A stretch of 64,000 nt of DNA from Phyllobacterium trifolii (GCF_014192095.1 NZ_JACHXN010000007.1:62001-126000), one strand, 5' to 3'. Shown: positions 45,428 through 54,399, numbered from the stretch's first letter. Numbers and translations: made by a program. The notes: a model not told the origin generated them from the sequence alone.

Positions 45428-45761
45428 ATCAACTATAATATGTATTACGGTCCTTCGCGACAGATTCGCATAACGCACGACTTGCCAAATTTGCCCCGCC
45501 AGAAATCGTTTATGGCGGTGGCCTTCTTCACGATGCTTCAACTCCAGCACTACTTCGCCCCAAGAAGTCGGCGCCATCCTCGCCGAACAAGCCGGGGCAG
45601 GGGGTGATTGCAGAGGAACCGATCGGCTGGATCCATTTTCCCCGGCACCAAACGCCGTTGTTCCGTCTGGCACAGTTTGGGACCCGCTGATCTCCGAAAG
45701 TCAAGTGAGCCTCTCGCAGGAGCATACCACCGCGAGAAACTCACTCCACGGGGAGTAATAA
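45428..45761. other. divergent intergenic region before the ABC/racemase-like cluster
   Basis: Together with the operator this separates the small XRE gene from the second XRE gene. Frames here are shadows. The promoter of the cluster should lie in the right half; none was identified reliably. Confidence 0.3.
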
Positions 45762-46334
45762 ATGCAGCACCGGAAGGTCCAACAGCCAGAAACGCCATCG
45801 GATCCACTTCACCTGCAAGCGTCCGCGGGCGAGGTGCCGCATGCTGCTGATCTTTATGTCGGGCGTCAGGTTGCCGCCGTGCGCGTTCAATACGAGGTGA
45901 CTCAAGCTGCGCTCGCCCGTGCTGTCCGGATAAGCCCGCAGCAGCTGCAAAAATACGAGAACGGCAAGAACCGCATCAGTGCGTCCATGCTCTTTGAAAT
46001 CGCGACATTCCTCGGCGTGCCCGTCAGCCGCTTTTTCGAAGGTCTGCCTGGAAATGAGAAGCAAAGCGGCGAGGTGGCCTCGCTGCCGGTCGACGAGCGG
46101 ATCACTTTCATAGCAAGCAGTGACGGGCGCCGCCTCGTTGAAGGGGTGATGCGGCTGCCTCCCCGCACACGCCGCCGCGTATCCTCGTTCATCGCCGCTT
46201 TGGGGGAGGAACTGGCAGCTCTGAACGGCGCCATGGCGTGCCCACTGCCGAAGACAGAAAAAGGGTATGGCAAGGCACCGGACACATATGGGGCAGGGCG
46301 GACGGGCTCTACATCCGATGAGGATCGGGGATGA
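45762..46334 (+). CDS. XRE-type regulator, first gene of cluster 2
   Basis: 190 residues. The HTH lies at about 30-90: VGRQVAAVRVQYEVTQAALA, then RAVRISPQQLQKYENGKNRI and FEIATFLGVPVSRFFEG. A helical tail (RLPPRTRRRVSSFIAALGEE) follows, as in many rhizobial XRE regulators. GGGGAG precedes ATG 45762. Its stop overlaps the start of the AraC gene (ATGA), so the two regulators are translated together. Confidence 0.85.
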   Translation: MQHRKVQQPETPSDPLHLQASAGEVPHAADLYVGRQVAAVRVQYEVTQAALARAVRISPQQLQKYENGKNRISASMLFEIATFLGVPVSRFFEGLPGNEKQSGEVASLPVDERITFIASSDGRRLVEGVMRLPPRTRRRVSSFIAALGEELAALNGAMACPLPKTEKGYGKAPDTYGAGRTGSTSDEDRG

Positions 46335-47227
46335 ACATGGCGATCTCCGAGCCGCAGCCTGCCTTCAAGGTTGGTGACTGCAGGACAATCTCCCGTGACA
46401 AGAGGTCATGGCATCGCCTCGAGGCCGACCTTGTCCGGCGCAGCGGGCTTGCCAAGGAGGAGACGGCGATCACCTCCAGCCGTCACGTTGTCCTACTTAA
46501 TGTGCAGGGCAACTGCGAGCGCGGCGAATACTTCATAGATGGCAGGAACGCCGGATTTGTACCGCGAAAGCCCGGCGCAATCCTGTTTGTTCCCGCCGGA
46601 TGCAGCTGGCGGGGCTGGGAAGCTGGCGCCTCGACAGCCGCCTATCTGGCAATCCAGGTCAAACCGGCACATGTGGCAGAGCTTCTTGCCGGGGTGCAGC
46701 TCGACGCGCTGCCGTCGCTCTCGCCGGATCTCGGCTTCGAGGATCCCATCATACTGAACGCAGCGCGCGGGATAGGCGCAGAGATCCATGACCGCAATCC
46801 TCTCAGCGCCATGCTTGTCGAGAGCTATACGGCGACAATCTTCGCCCAGCTGATGCGCAGGCAAAGATATCCGGCCGCTGTCCGTAAAGGCGGGCTCGCC
46901 CCGATGAACCTTAACCGGGTGATTCAGAGAATTGATGATGACCTCACGGCTGACTTGTCGCTTTCGCAACTGGCCGACCTTGCCGGTTTGAGCGTTCCGC
47001 ACTTCTGCCGGGCGTTCAGGCAAACGCTTGGCTGTCCGCCCTATGCCTTCATTATCCGGCGCAGGATCGAGCGGGCAAAGGACTTTCTGCGCCATTCCTC
47101 CATGCCTGTCACCGATATCGCCCTGTCGTGTGGCTTCTCCAGTTCAAGCCATTTTTCCAATGCCTTTCGCCGGGAAGTGGGCACGACCCCCGTGGCATAT
47201 CGCGGCAGCTGGCCGTGCAAAGCATAG
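46331..47227 (+). CDS. AraC-family transcriptional regulator (cluster 2)
   Basis: 298 residues with the same two-part build as the regulator at 42540: sensor part AITSSRHVVLLNVQGNCERG, RKPGAILFVPAGCSWRGWEA, and AraC domain GLSVPHFCRAFRQTLGCPPY, IALSCGFSSSSHFSNAFRRE. The two are paralogues by eye. It is coupled to the XRE gene before it and sits ~100 bases before the ABC transporter genes, its most likely target. The sensor domain should bind the transported compound or a derivative (inference). Confidence 0.87.
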   Translation: MNMAISEPQPAFKVGDCRTISRDKRSWHRLEADLVRRSGLAKEETAITSSRHVVLLNVQGNCERGEYFIDGRNAGFVPRKPGAILFVPAGCSWRGWEAGASTAAYLAIQVKPAHVAELLAGVQLDALPSLSPDLGFEDPIILNAARGIGAEIHDRNPLSAMLVESYTATIFAQLMRRQRYPAAVRKGGLAPMNLNRVIQRIDDDLTADLSLSQLADLAGLSVPHFCRAFRQTLGCPPYAFIIRRRIERAKDFLRHSSMPVTDIALSCGFSSSSHFSNAFRREVGTTPVAYRGSWPCKA

Positions 47228-47324
47228 CAATGTTTTACTGATCAGATCCCGCACCTGCATCAATTTACTGCAAGCATCCTCGCGCTGGCTGTCGCATCTT
47301 CGCGAAGAACAAGCGAGGGTCTCC

Positions 47325-48134
47325 AGTGCATACGCAATCGGATAACGGTAAATTCAGCCCCTCATTTCTGACATCAACGCCCCGCTGCGCGTCAAAAATC
47401 TGAAGAAGCGCTTTGGGACGCTCGAAGTCCTCAAAGGGATTTCCCTGACCGCGCAGCGCGGCGATGTCATCTCCATCTTGGGAAGCAGCGGTTCTGGAAA
47501 AAGCACTTTTTTGCGCTGCCTGAACTTTCTGGAAGAGCCTACGGAAGGTGAAATCTGGATTTCCGGCAGACGCGTCAGGAAGGGCGGAAGTCTTGCGGGT
47601 TACCAAGAGGTCAACGCCTTGCGCGCCAAGCTGGGAATGGTCTTCCAACACTTCAACCTCTGGTCGTGCAAGACTGTTCTGGAGAACATTATCGAAGCAC
47701 CAATCCATGTTCTTGGCATTTCTAAACGGGACGCGTGCCTTCGGGCAGAAGAGCTGCTCCTGAAAGTGGGCCTGGCTGACAAACGAAACGATTATCCGGC
47801 TCATCTTTCCGGCGGGCAGCAACAAAGGGTGGCGATCGCGCGTGCTTTGGCAATGCAACCGGAAATCCTACTGTTTGACGAACCGACCTCGGCGCTAGAC
47901 CCGGAACTGGTCGGGGAGGTCTTGAAGGTCATTCGCGCGCTCGCAGATGAAGGACGCACGATGCTCATCGTTACGCACGAACTCGGATTTGCACGTCAGG
48001 TATCCAACCACATCGTATTTTTGCATCAGGGACAGATCGAAGAGGAGGGCAATCCGGACCAACTTTTCACCAAGCCCTCCTCACCGCGGTTCAAACAGTT
48101 CTTGTCGGCACAGTTCGGGGAACGTGGCCAATGA
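47325..48134 (+). CDS. polar amino-acid ABC transporter ATPase (HisP/GlnQ type), probable frameshift near start
   Basis: The open frame from 47352 encodes a full ATPase of this class: RVKNLKKRFGTLEVLKGISL, Walker A GSSGSGKST, signature LSGGQQQRVAIARAL, Walker B ILLFDEPTSALDPE and the H-loop IVTHELGFA. Yet between the stop at 47349 and Walker A there is no ATG, GTG or TTG. A GTG at 47325 with GAGGG upstream opens another frame that would join this one if the CCCC run at 47358-47361 had one more C. A one-base loss or a sequencing error is likely; otherwise a rare start codon is used. Confidence 0.8.
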
Positions 48135-48808
48135 CAGAATTGCAAGGCTTTGGCGATCAAATCGCCCTTGGCGCATTCACTACACTTCGCACAGCACTCA
48201 CCAGTCTGGCGCTGGGTATCGGCGTTGGTCTCTGCGGAGCCGCGGCCAAACGCAGCCGGGTTCGGATTATCCGGTGGCTCGCTGGCTGTTACACCACGAT
48301 TGTTCGCGGTGTTCCCGAACTTCTCATTATCCTCATCCTGTACTTTGGCGGCACCGTTGCGTTGACAACGGTGTTCGGTCGCTACGTCGAGGTCGACGCA
48401 TTCGCCGCCGGCGTATTTGCACTGACGATCGTTTTTGGAGCCTACGCGACCGAAGTCTTCAGAGCGGCGATTCAGGCAGTACCTTCAGGACAGATCGAGG
48501 CGGCTCAGGCTCTTGGTCTGTCGAGATTTTGCGTGTGGTGCTTCGTCATCCTGCCCCAGATGTGGCGCTACGCGCTGCCTGGGCTTGGCAACCTGTGGCT
48601 TACCCTGCTTAAGGATACGGCGCTGATCTCCGTGGTCGGTCTCGAAGATCTGATGCGCAAGTCGAGTATCGCCGCGGGATCAACCCACGACCCCCTGACA
48701 TTCTATTCGATCGCTGCCAGTCTCTATCTGTTGTTCACCTCCGTTTCGCTGGTCGGCCTGACATGGCTTGAGCGACGCGCCGATCGCGGCGTGCGGTTCG
48801 CGAAATGA
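48131..48808 (+). CDS. polar amino-acid ABC transporter permease 1 (HisQ/HisM type)
   Basis: 225 residues with about five membrane spans and the permease signature QAVPSGQIEAAQALGLSRFC with the conserved EAA...G loop that contacts the ATPase. LRTALTSLALGIGVGLCGAA and RGVPELLIILILYFGG are typical of the HisMQ family. Its start overlaps the ATPase stop (ATGA). Confidence 0.9.
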   Translation: MTELQGFGDQIALGAFTTLRTALTSLALGIGVGLCGAAAKRSRVRIIRWLAGCYTTIVRGVPELLIILILYFGGTVALTTVFGRYVEVDAFAAGVFALTIVFGAYATEVFRAAIQAVPSGQIEAAQALGLSRFCVWCFVILPQMWRYALPGLGNLWLTLLKDTALISVVGLEDLMRKSSIAAGSTHDPLTFYSIAASLYLLFTSVSLVGLTWLERRADRGVRFAK

Positions 48809-48818
48809 GACGTTTGTC

Positions 48819-49577
48819 ATGAACCTGCATCTCATTGTCGAAGTTCTGCCACGTCTTCTCGAAGGTATGTTCCTCACGGCGAAACTGACGGCGGCTTCCG
48901 TTGCGTTCGGCCTTCTCATTGCGGTCCCACTTGCGCTGTTGCGAACATCACCGTCTTCCGTTCTCTCCTATACCATTTTCCTCTACACGTTCGTGTTCCG
49001 TGGCACCCCCCTGCTGGTACAACTATTTCTCATCTATTACGGCGCCGGCCAGCTTGAGTGGATACGATCAAGCGCCGCCTGGAGTATATTGAGAGATCCC
49101 TTTTGGTGCGCACTCATCGCGTTCTCCCTGAACAATGGCGCCTATACGACAGAGATTTTGCGTGGAGGAATTCGGGCGGTTCCCTCTGGTGAAATCGAAG
49201 CTGCCAAAGCACTCGGTATGTCCTACGCGTTGCGCATTCGACGGATCGTTCTTCCTGCCGGCTTTCGGCTTGCCCTTCCGGCGTACGCCAATGAGGTCGT
49301 CTTGATGCTGAAGGCAAGTTCTCTCGCCAGCACCATCACTCTCATGGAACTAACCGGGACGGCCCGCAAGATCGTGGCGCAGACCTTTTCTCCGTACGAG
49401 GTCTTTATATCGGCGGCCCTGATCTATCTCGGCTTCACATTCCTGATCGTTCACGTCTTTGGCCGATTGGAAAGGCATATGGCAAAGCATCAGCAACGCG
49501 CCAAACTCAAGAACAACAGCCGATCACATCGCAGGGCAGCCGCAAAAATCTCCGCATCGCAGAAAGTGGCATCATGA
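48819..49577 (+). CDS. polar amino-acid ABC transporter permease 2 (HisQ/HisM type)
   Basis: 252 residues; FRGTPLLVQLFLIYYG and RAVPSGEIEAAKALGMSYAL with the EAA loop define it as the second HisMQ permease. The C-terminal ~30 residues are basic and extended beyond the usual length. ATG 48819 lies ten bases after the first permease. The two permeases, the ATPase and the binding protein make a complete importer. Confidence 0.9.
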   Translation: MNLHLIVEVLPRLLEGMFLTAKLTAASVAFGLLIAVPLALLRTSPSSVLSYTIFLYTFVFRGTPLLVQLFLIYYGAGQLEWIRSSAAWSILRDPFWCALIAFSLNNGAYTTEILRGGIRAVPSGEIEAAKALGMSYALRIRRIVLPAGFRLALPAYANEVVLMLKASSLASTITLMELTGTARKIVAQTFSPYEVFISAALIYLGFTFLIVHVFGRLERHMAKHQQRAKLKNNSRSHRRAAAKISASQKVAS

Positions 49578-50767
49578 GGACCGTTCCGGTGCCCCTGTCA
49601 GGCGTACACGCTGCAAATCAGTCCAGCGCCGCAATGTTGCGCGGCAGCTGGTACGAGATCGACCTTGATGCCATTTGCCACAACTACCGGCAACTCCGCA
49701 GCCATCTGCCTTGTCACGTTAAGGTCTATGCCTGTCTTAAACGCAACGCATATGGCTGCGGCGCCGGGCCAGTCGCTTCTGCTTTGGCCAAGGAGGGCGT
49801 CGATGGTTTCGCGGTTGCTTCTCTGCTCGATGCAATCGCCATTCGCCAGGAAGGCCTATCCCAGCAGCTTCTGCTCTATCCAGGTGCCCTGCCGGCGGCC
49901 GCGCCGACAATTCAGTCGCTTGATCTGACCGTCAGCGTTTCGAGTATTGCAGAGCTGGCGCAATGGCGCGCTGCCATCACGAGACCGCGTGTCTTCATAA
50001 AAGTCGACCTTGGGTTCTTCCGCGCTGGGGCCACGCCTTTCGATGCGGGTAAACTTCTGGCCGCAGCGGCAGGTCTTGCCGATGTGCAAGTCGAGGGCAT
50101 TTACGCCCACATGAACGAGCTGCCGACCATGCAAGCCTCAGATGCGGATAAGCAACTTGCCAGAATGCACGCGATCTTGCGCGAGGCCAGCGGTTTCGGT
50201 TGGCGCCCCGCCGTGGTGATGATGTCCAGTACAGAGGGCGTGCTAAACCATCCCGACATGGACTTCGATGCCGTTGATCCAGGAGCGCTGTTTTTTGGGC
50301 TTCCAGAGTCCGACAAGCCGACCCGCCGGGTCATGTTGCGCCCGGCACTGAAATCCATTTGTTCAAGCCTGGTTTCGGTCAAACGCCTCGATGCGTCACT
50401 CGGACCCGCACCGGCTTTTTTCGGGAAGAATCCTGGAATGATCCTCGGGGTGATTGGCATGGGCTGGGGAGACGGGCTTCCGAGGCACATTCCAAGCGGT
50501 GCGGTGGGGCTCATACGGGGGCGGCGGGCCCGGTTGCTGCCTCCCGCCCATCTTGAACACATACGTATCGACCTGACCGATGTTCCACAAGCTCGCTATG
50601 GGGATCAGGTCGTGCTGCTCGGCCGTCAAGGTGATCAATCCATCACGCATGAAGAAGCAGCCACTTTCTGGGGGACCGATATCGTCGGCCTCTATGCGCA
50701 GCTCAGAGATCATATCCCGAGGATTTACACCGCAAGGCCAACTGACAAGGGAATCCACAATGAATAG
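49574..50767 (+). CDS. alanine-racemase-like PLP protein lacking the catalytic tyrosine
   Basis: 397 residues of fold-type III. The PLP lysine is present (K56 in ACLKRNAYGCG), as are KVDLGFFRAGA and the substrate-loop region VDPGALFFGLP. In alanine racemases the second acid/base is the Tyr of GYGDGYPR; here the motif reads GWGDGLPRH, Trp298 in place of Tyr. The RVAMDM active-site segment is replaced by PPAHLEHIRIDLTD. It may be a lyase, epimerase or binding protein of altered chemistry. It overlaps the permease and the binding-protein genes, so it is part of the operon. The annotated racemase function is doubtful. Confidence 0.82.
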   Translation: MRTVPVPLSGVHAANQSSAAMLRGSWYEIDLDAICHNYRQLRSHLPCHVKVYACLKRNAYGCGAGPVASALAKEGVDGFAVASLLDAIAIRQEGLSQQLLLYPGALPAAAPTIQSLDLTVSVSSIAELAQWRAAITRPRVFIKVDLGFFRAGATPFDAGKLLAAAAGLADVQVEGIYAHMNELPTMQASDADKQLARMHAILREASGFGWRPAVVMMSSTEGVLNHPDMDFDAVDPGALFFGLPESDKPTRRVMLRPALKSICSSLVSVKRLDASLGPAPAFFGKNPGMILGVIGMGWGDGLPRHIPSGAVGLIRGRRARLLPPAHLEHIRIDLTDVPQARYGDQVVLLGRQGDQSITHEEAATFWGTDIVGLYAQLRDHIPRIYTARPTDKGIHNE

Positions 50768-51599
50768 GTTCAAACTACCACTGTCTTTCCTTCTCGCTGC
50801 CTTGATATTCGGGCAGGCGCGTGCCGGGGACGGCAAAACGATCAGGATCGCCACTGAAGGCGCATCTCCACCCTGGAATTCAGTCGACACTTCTGGAAAA
50901 CCCGTGGGTTTTGACATCGATGTCGGCATGGCGCTTTGTGAGCGGGCCAAATTAACATGCGAATTTGCGACGCAGGCATGGGACGGTATCATTCCCGCCC
51001 TGAACGTCGGCAAGTTCGATGCCATCATGGCCGGAATGTCGATCACCGAAAAAAGACAGCAGGTTATCGCCTTCTCAAAACCCTATGCCCTGACCTCCAA
51101 TTACTTCGTTGTCAGAAAGTCGCTGGGTCTTGCTGAGATGGCCAGCCATTTGAAAGTCAATCTCTCGTCGCAAGCGGAAGAGGAGAGGGGCATTCTGCAA
51201 GGCCTGAAGGACGCACTCAAAGGAAAAATCATCGGCGTGCAGGGATCGACGAACGCCGAAGCATTCGTCCGGGGGTATTTTGGCGACACCGTTGAAATCC
51301 GCACATACGACAAACAAGACAATCTGAATCTTGATCTGGTTGCCGGCCGCATTGATGCTGGATTGGCAGACTACTCCGTCTGGAAGGCTTTTCTGGAGTC
51401 CAAGGACGGTGCGGTGGCAGCGCTCTATGGTCCGAGAATTTCGGGCGGCCCCTTCGGCCCCGGGGTCGGCATCGGCTTGCGCAAGCAGGACAAGGACCTT
51501 GCCGAGCGGTTCAATGGTGCAATCGAAGCAATTGAAGCGGATGGTTCGCTGAAAGCGATAAGCCTCAAATGGTTCGGTGCGGATCTGGTGTCGAACTGA
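50760..51599 (+). CDS. polar amino-acid ABC transporter substrate-binding protein (SBP_bac_3)
   Basis: 279 residues. Signal peptide MNRFKLPLSFLLAALIFGQA is followed by the family-3 binding fold: IRIATEGASPPWNSVDTSGK, GFDIDVGMALCERAKLTCEF, WDGIIPALNVGKFDAIMAGM and GIGLRKQDKDLAERFNGAIE. It captures a polar amino acid, opine or related ligand in the periplasm for the permeases. ATG 50760 overlaps the racemase-like gene and follows AAGGGA. The last gene of the seven-gene cluster. Confidence 0.92.
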   Translation: MNRFKLPLSFLLAALIFGQARAGDGKTIRIATEGASPPWNSVDTSGKPVGFDIDVGMALCERAKLTCEFATQAWDGIIPALNVGKFDAIMAGMSITEKRQQVIAFSKPYALTSNYFVVRKSLGLAEMASHLKVNLSSQAEEERGILQGLKDALKGKIIGVQGSTNAEAFVRGYFGDTVEIRTYDKQDNLNLDLVAGRIDAGLADYSVWKAFLESKDGAVAALYGPRISGGPFGPGVGIGLRKQDKDLAERFNGAIEAIEADGSLKAISLKWFGADLVSN

Positions 51600-52014
51600 A
51601 CCAGCATTTGAGATGGATTGGCCGAGGGTTTGCAAGCGACGAGCAGCAACGTGCATCGGAAAGGAATCGCAAGGTGGGTAATGCCAGCCGTCTGACCAGC
51701 GTCACCAATCAAGGCGATGCTTGAACACGGGTGTCGACCCCCAAGGACTCCCGTGAACGTGCGACTTTGTGAGCCTTCTTTCCAGACGTGCATGGTCAAC
51801 GATCACCTTTTGATCCATGCCAGCCGACCCAGTGGCCATCAGGAGCGAGACACCGCGTGCGCTTCCATCAGGGAGGCATGCTGCCCTGCGTGAGGCGGAA
51901 CTTTTTATCAAGCCGCGCACAGGCGAAATTCTCGTTAACCTTTAATTGCTTGACGACTCACTCAGACTCAGTTGAATTTACGCTTTAATCTCAGAAATTG
52001 GATTTAGAGCGTGT
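51600..52014. other. control region upstream of repA
   Basis: About 415 bases. No gene is seen. The right end is AT-rich and holds the likely repA promoter. A 16-base repABC parS palindrome of the usual GTT(N4)GC(N4)AAC type was looked for here and not found. Confidence 0.5.
51950..51978 (+). promoter_or_regulatory. probable repABC promoter
   Basis: TTGACG (51950-51955), a 17-base spacer and TGAATT (51973-51978) lie about 37 bases before the repA start. The short repeat ACTCA occurs twice in the spacer (ACTCACTCAGACTCA) and could serve regulator binding. Confidence 0.5.
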
Positions 52015-53238
52015 ATGTTGTCTCCAGCTGAAAAAGACCAGAGTCACCGGACCGGTAAGAAGGTGCGCTCGTTGACGCGTCTGATTGAGGCGGATGCTGA
52101 CCTGCTCAGCGCCCAATTGCAAGAGTTGCGCTCGCGCGCTTTTCCGCCGACCGCCGTAAAGGAATTGCGCAAATTCACCTCCGGCGAAGCCGCCAAGCTC
52201 ATCGGCATCACCGACGCTTATATCAGGCATTTGTCATTGGCGGGCGAGGGTCCCGAAGCGGAAAAGACATCCGGCGGGCGCAGGCTCTATTCGCTTGAGC
52301 AGGTGCATGAAATCCGCCGCTATTTGGCCAAGTCGAAGAAAAGCTATCTGCCCGTTCGCCAAGGCAATGAACATATGCAGGTCATTGCCGTCACCAATTT
52401 CAAAGGTGGTTCCGGCAAGACGACGACAGCGGCTCATGTCGCGCAGTACTTTGCCATGCGCGGTTATCGCACGCTGGCGATCGATCTCGATCCACAGGCA
52501 TCGCTGTCGGCCCTGTTCGGAATCCAGCCCGAATTCGATCTGGAAGACAATGACACGATCTATGGCGCGATCCGCTATGACGATCAGCAGCGTCCCCTCG
52601 CCGACATCATTCGCAAGACGTATTTTCATGGACTCGATATCATTCCGGGCAATCTGGAACTGCAGGAATTCGAGCACGACACGCCGCGCATCCTTGCTGA
52701 AAAACGCCGTGGTGCCGAGCGGCTGTTCTTCTCGCGCATTGCCGCGGCGCTGGCCACCGTCGATGACCGCTACGATGTTGTCGTGCTCGACTGCCCGCCG
52801 TCGCTGGGCTTCCTAACGCTATCGGCACTGTGCGCGGCGCGCAGCGTCCTTGTCACCATCCATCCGCAAATGCTCGACGTAGCGTCCATGTCGCAGTTTT
52901 TGCACATGACAGCTGGCTTGCTCGACGTGGTGGAGCAGGCGGGCGGCGATGCGGATTATGATTTCTTCCGCTACGTCATTACCCGCTATGAACCGAGCGA
53001 CGGTCCGCAAGGACAGATCGTCGGCTTGATGAAGAGCCTGTTCGGCGAGCGCGTTTTGACCAACGCCTTGCTGAAGTCGACGGCCATTTCCGATGCGGGG
53101 CTGACCAAACAGACGCTCTATGAGGTCGGCCGCGAATTTTTCACCCGCGCCACCTATGACCGTGCCATCGAAGCGCTTAATGCGGTCAATCTGGAGATCG
53201 AGGATCTGGTGCGCGAAGCATGGGGCAGGTCGCCATGA
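52015..53238 (+). CDS. repA: plasmid partitioning protein RepA
   Basis: 407 residues, the typical RepA length. An N-terminal helix-turn-helix region (FTSGEAAKLIGITDAYIRHL) is followed by the ParA ATPase domain: deviant Walker A NFKGGSGKTTTA near residue 128, VVVLDCPPSLGFL and LDVASMSQF. RepA drives segregation with RepB and represses the operon. First gene of repABC; its stop overlaps the repB start (ATGA). Confidence 0.96.
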   Translation: MLSPAEKDQSHRTGKKVRSLTRLIEADADLLSAQLQELRSRAFPPTAVKELRKFTSGEAAKLIGITDAYIRHLSLAGEGPEAEKTSGGRRLYSLEQVHEIRRYLAKSKKSYLPVRQGNEHMQVIAVTNFKGGSGKTTTAAHVAQYFAMRGYRTLAIDLDPQASLSALFGIQPEFDLEDNDTIYGAIRYDDQQRPLADIIRKTYFHGLDIIPGNLELQEFEHDTPRILAEKRRGAERLFFSRIAAALATVDDRYDVVVLDCPPSLGFLTLSALCAARSVLVTIHPQMLDVASMSQFLHMTAGLLDVVEQAGGDADYDFFRYVITRYEPSDGPQGQIVGLMKSLFGERVLTNALLKSTAISDAGLTKQTLYEVGREFFTRATYDRAIEALNAVNLEIEDLVREAWGRSP

Positions 53239-54242
53239 ACAAACGCAGAGACGCTTTGAAAGCCATGATGACGCCGATCAACGAGGCGTCGCAGAATGAG
53301 CATCGGCTGGCGAAACCGGCGCAGAAGTCCGGCTCGCTGAAAGCCATGGGCCTGTCGCTGCAAAGCCTTTCGGACGATGCCGAGGATGCGCAGGCTCTGC
53401 GCGCCCAGCTCCAGTCCGGCGAATACGTTATCGACATCGAGCCTGGTCTGATCGACGTCTCGTTCATTCGCGATCGCCTTGATGATCTCGATACGGTGGA
53501 TTTCGAAGAACTGAAGGCAAGCATCGCGGAGCACGGTCAACAGGTTCCGATCCTGGTCAGGCCCAGCCCGCAAGTCGATAATCGCTATCAGGTCGCCTAT
53601 GGCCATCGTCGTCTTGCCGCCTTGCAGGCTCTTGGCCGCCCTGTGAAAGCGATCGTGCGCGATCTTTCCGATGAGGATCTGATCGTTGCCCAAGGCAAGG
53701 AAAACCTCGAGCGCAAGGACCTCTCCTTCATTGAGCGGGCCCTGTTCGCCGCCCGGCTTGAGGCGCATGGCATTGAGCGGCATGCGCTGATGGCGGCACT
53801 ATCGGTTCACAAAGGCAATTTGTCGACCATGATCGCTGTGGCCAACTCCCTGCCGCTGGATCTGATCCAGGCAGTCGGAGCTGCACCCAAGGTCGGCCGG
53901 CCACGCTGGGAGCAGCTGTCGCAGCTGCTGCAGGAAACGTCCGGATCCTGGAAGGAGCGGGTGGATATGCAGCGCTTCATGCGGCTCGACAGCGATGCGC
54001 GATTTGCGCTGCTCCTGAAAAGCCTGACGCCGAGGCGGAAGTCCGCTCCCTCTATCTACCCGCTGAAATCCGGCGAAGGTGTGCCCTTTGCCAGGATCGA
54101 GCAGAACGACGGCAAGACGAAAGTGATCGTTGACGAGGCAACAGCGCCGGAGTTTGGTCACTATCTGATAACGCATTTGCCGGAAATCTACGCTGCGTAT
54201 CTTCGCAGCGAGGAGAGTGAACCGCGTATGAGACAACTCTAA
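53235..54242 (+). CDS. repB: plasmid partitioning protein RepB (ParB family)
   Basis: 335 residues. The ParB N-terminal nuclease-like domain (EHGQQVPILVRPSPQVDNRY, YGHRRLAALQALGRPVKAIV) with the arginine-rich box, the central HTH (ERKDLSFIERALFAARLEAH, HKGNLSTMIAVANSLP) and the RepB C-terminal domain are all present. It binds parS and works with RepA; parS itself was not located in the nearby intergenic DNA. ATG 53235 inside the ATGA overlap is preferred to the longer frame from 53220. Confidence 0.95.
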   Translation: MNKRRDALKAMMTPINEASQNEHRLAKPAQKSGSLKAMGLSLQSLSDDAEDAQALRAQLQSGEYVIDIEPGLIDVSFIRDRLDDLDTVDFEELKASIAEHGQQVPILVRPSPQVDNRYQVAYGHRRLAALQALGRPVKAIVRDLSDEDLIVAQGKENLERKDLSFIERALFAARLEAHGIERHALMAALSVHKGNLSTMIAVANSLPLDLIQAVGAAPKVGRPRWEQLSQLLQETSGSWKERVDMQRFMRLDSDARFALLLKSLTPRRKSAPSIYPLKSGEGVPFARIEQNDGKTKVIVDEATAPEFGHYLITHLPEIYAAYLRSEESEPRMRQL

Positions 54243-54257
54243 CTGGAGAGAGATCAC

Positions 54258-54307
54258 AAAAGAAAAGGCCCCCGAAACAAGTCCCGGAAGCCCTCTCAAA
54301 GTCTAAG
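54258..54307 (-). ncRNA. counter-transcribed antisense RNA of repABC (incA-type)
   Basis: In the repB-repC gap, minus-strand DNA has a -35/-10 pair followed by a short transcribed segment ending in a stem (GGCTTCCGGGA with TTTCGGGGGCC, 54267-54292) and TTTTCTTTT. This is the arrangement of the small RNA that represses repC in all repABC plasmids. Predicted length about 50 bases; exact ends are inferred. Confidence 0.8.
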
Positions 54308-54314
54308 CAGCTTG

Positions 54315-54343
54315 AGAATCGCATTTCCGAGAATCACTGTCAA
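54315..54343 (-). promoter_or_regulatory. promoter of the antisense RNA
   Basis: On the minus strand TTGACA (54338-54343) is followed by a 17-base spacer and GATTCT (54315-54320). The strong -35 box fits a constitutive antisense RNA promoter. Confidence 0.75.
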
Positions 54344-54399
54344 GCACTAAGCGTCGTTTCGGCGAGCAGATTTCTTTTGCCTGATTGAAGGTGAAAGCT

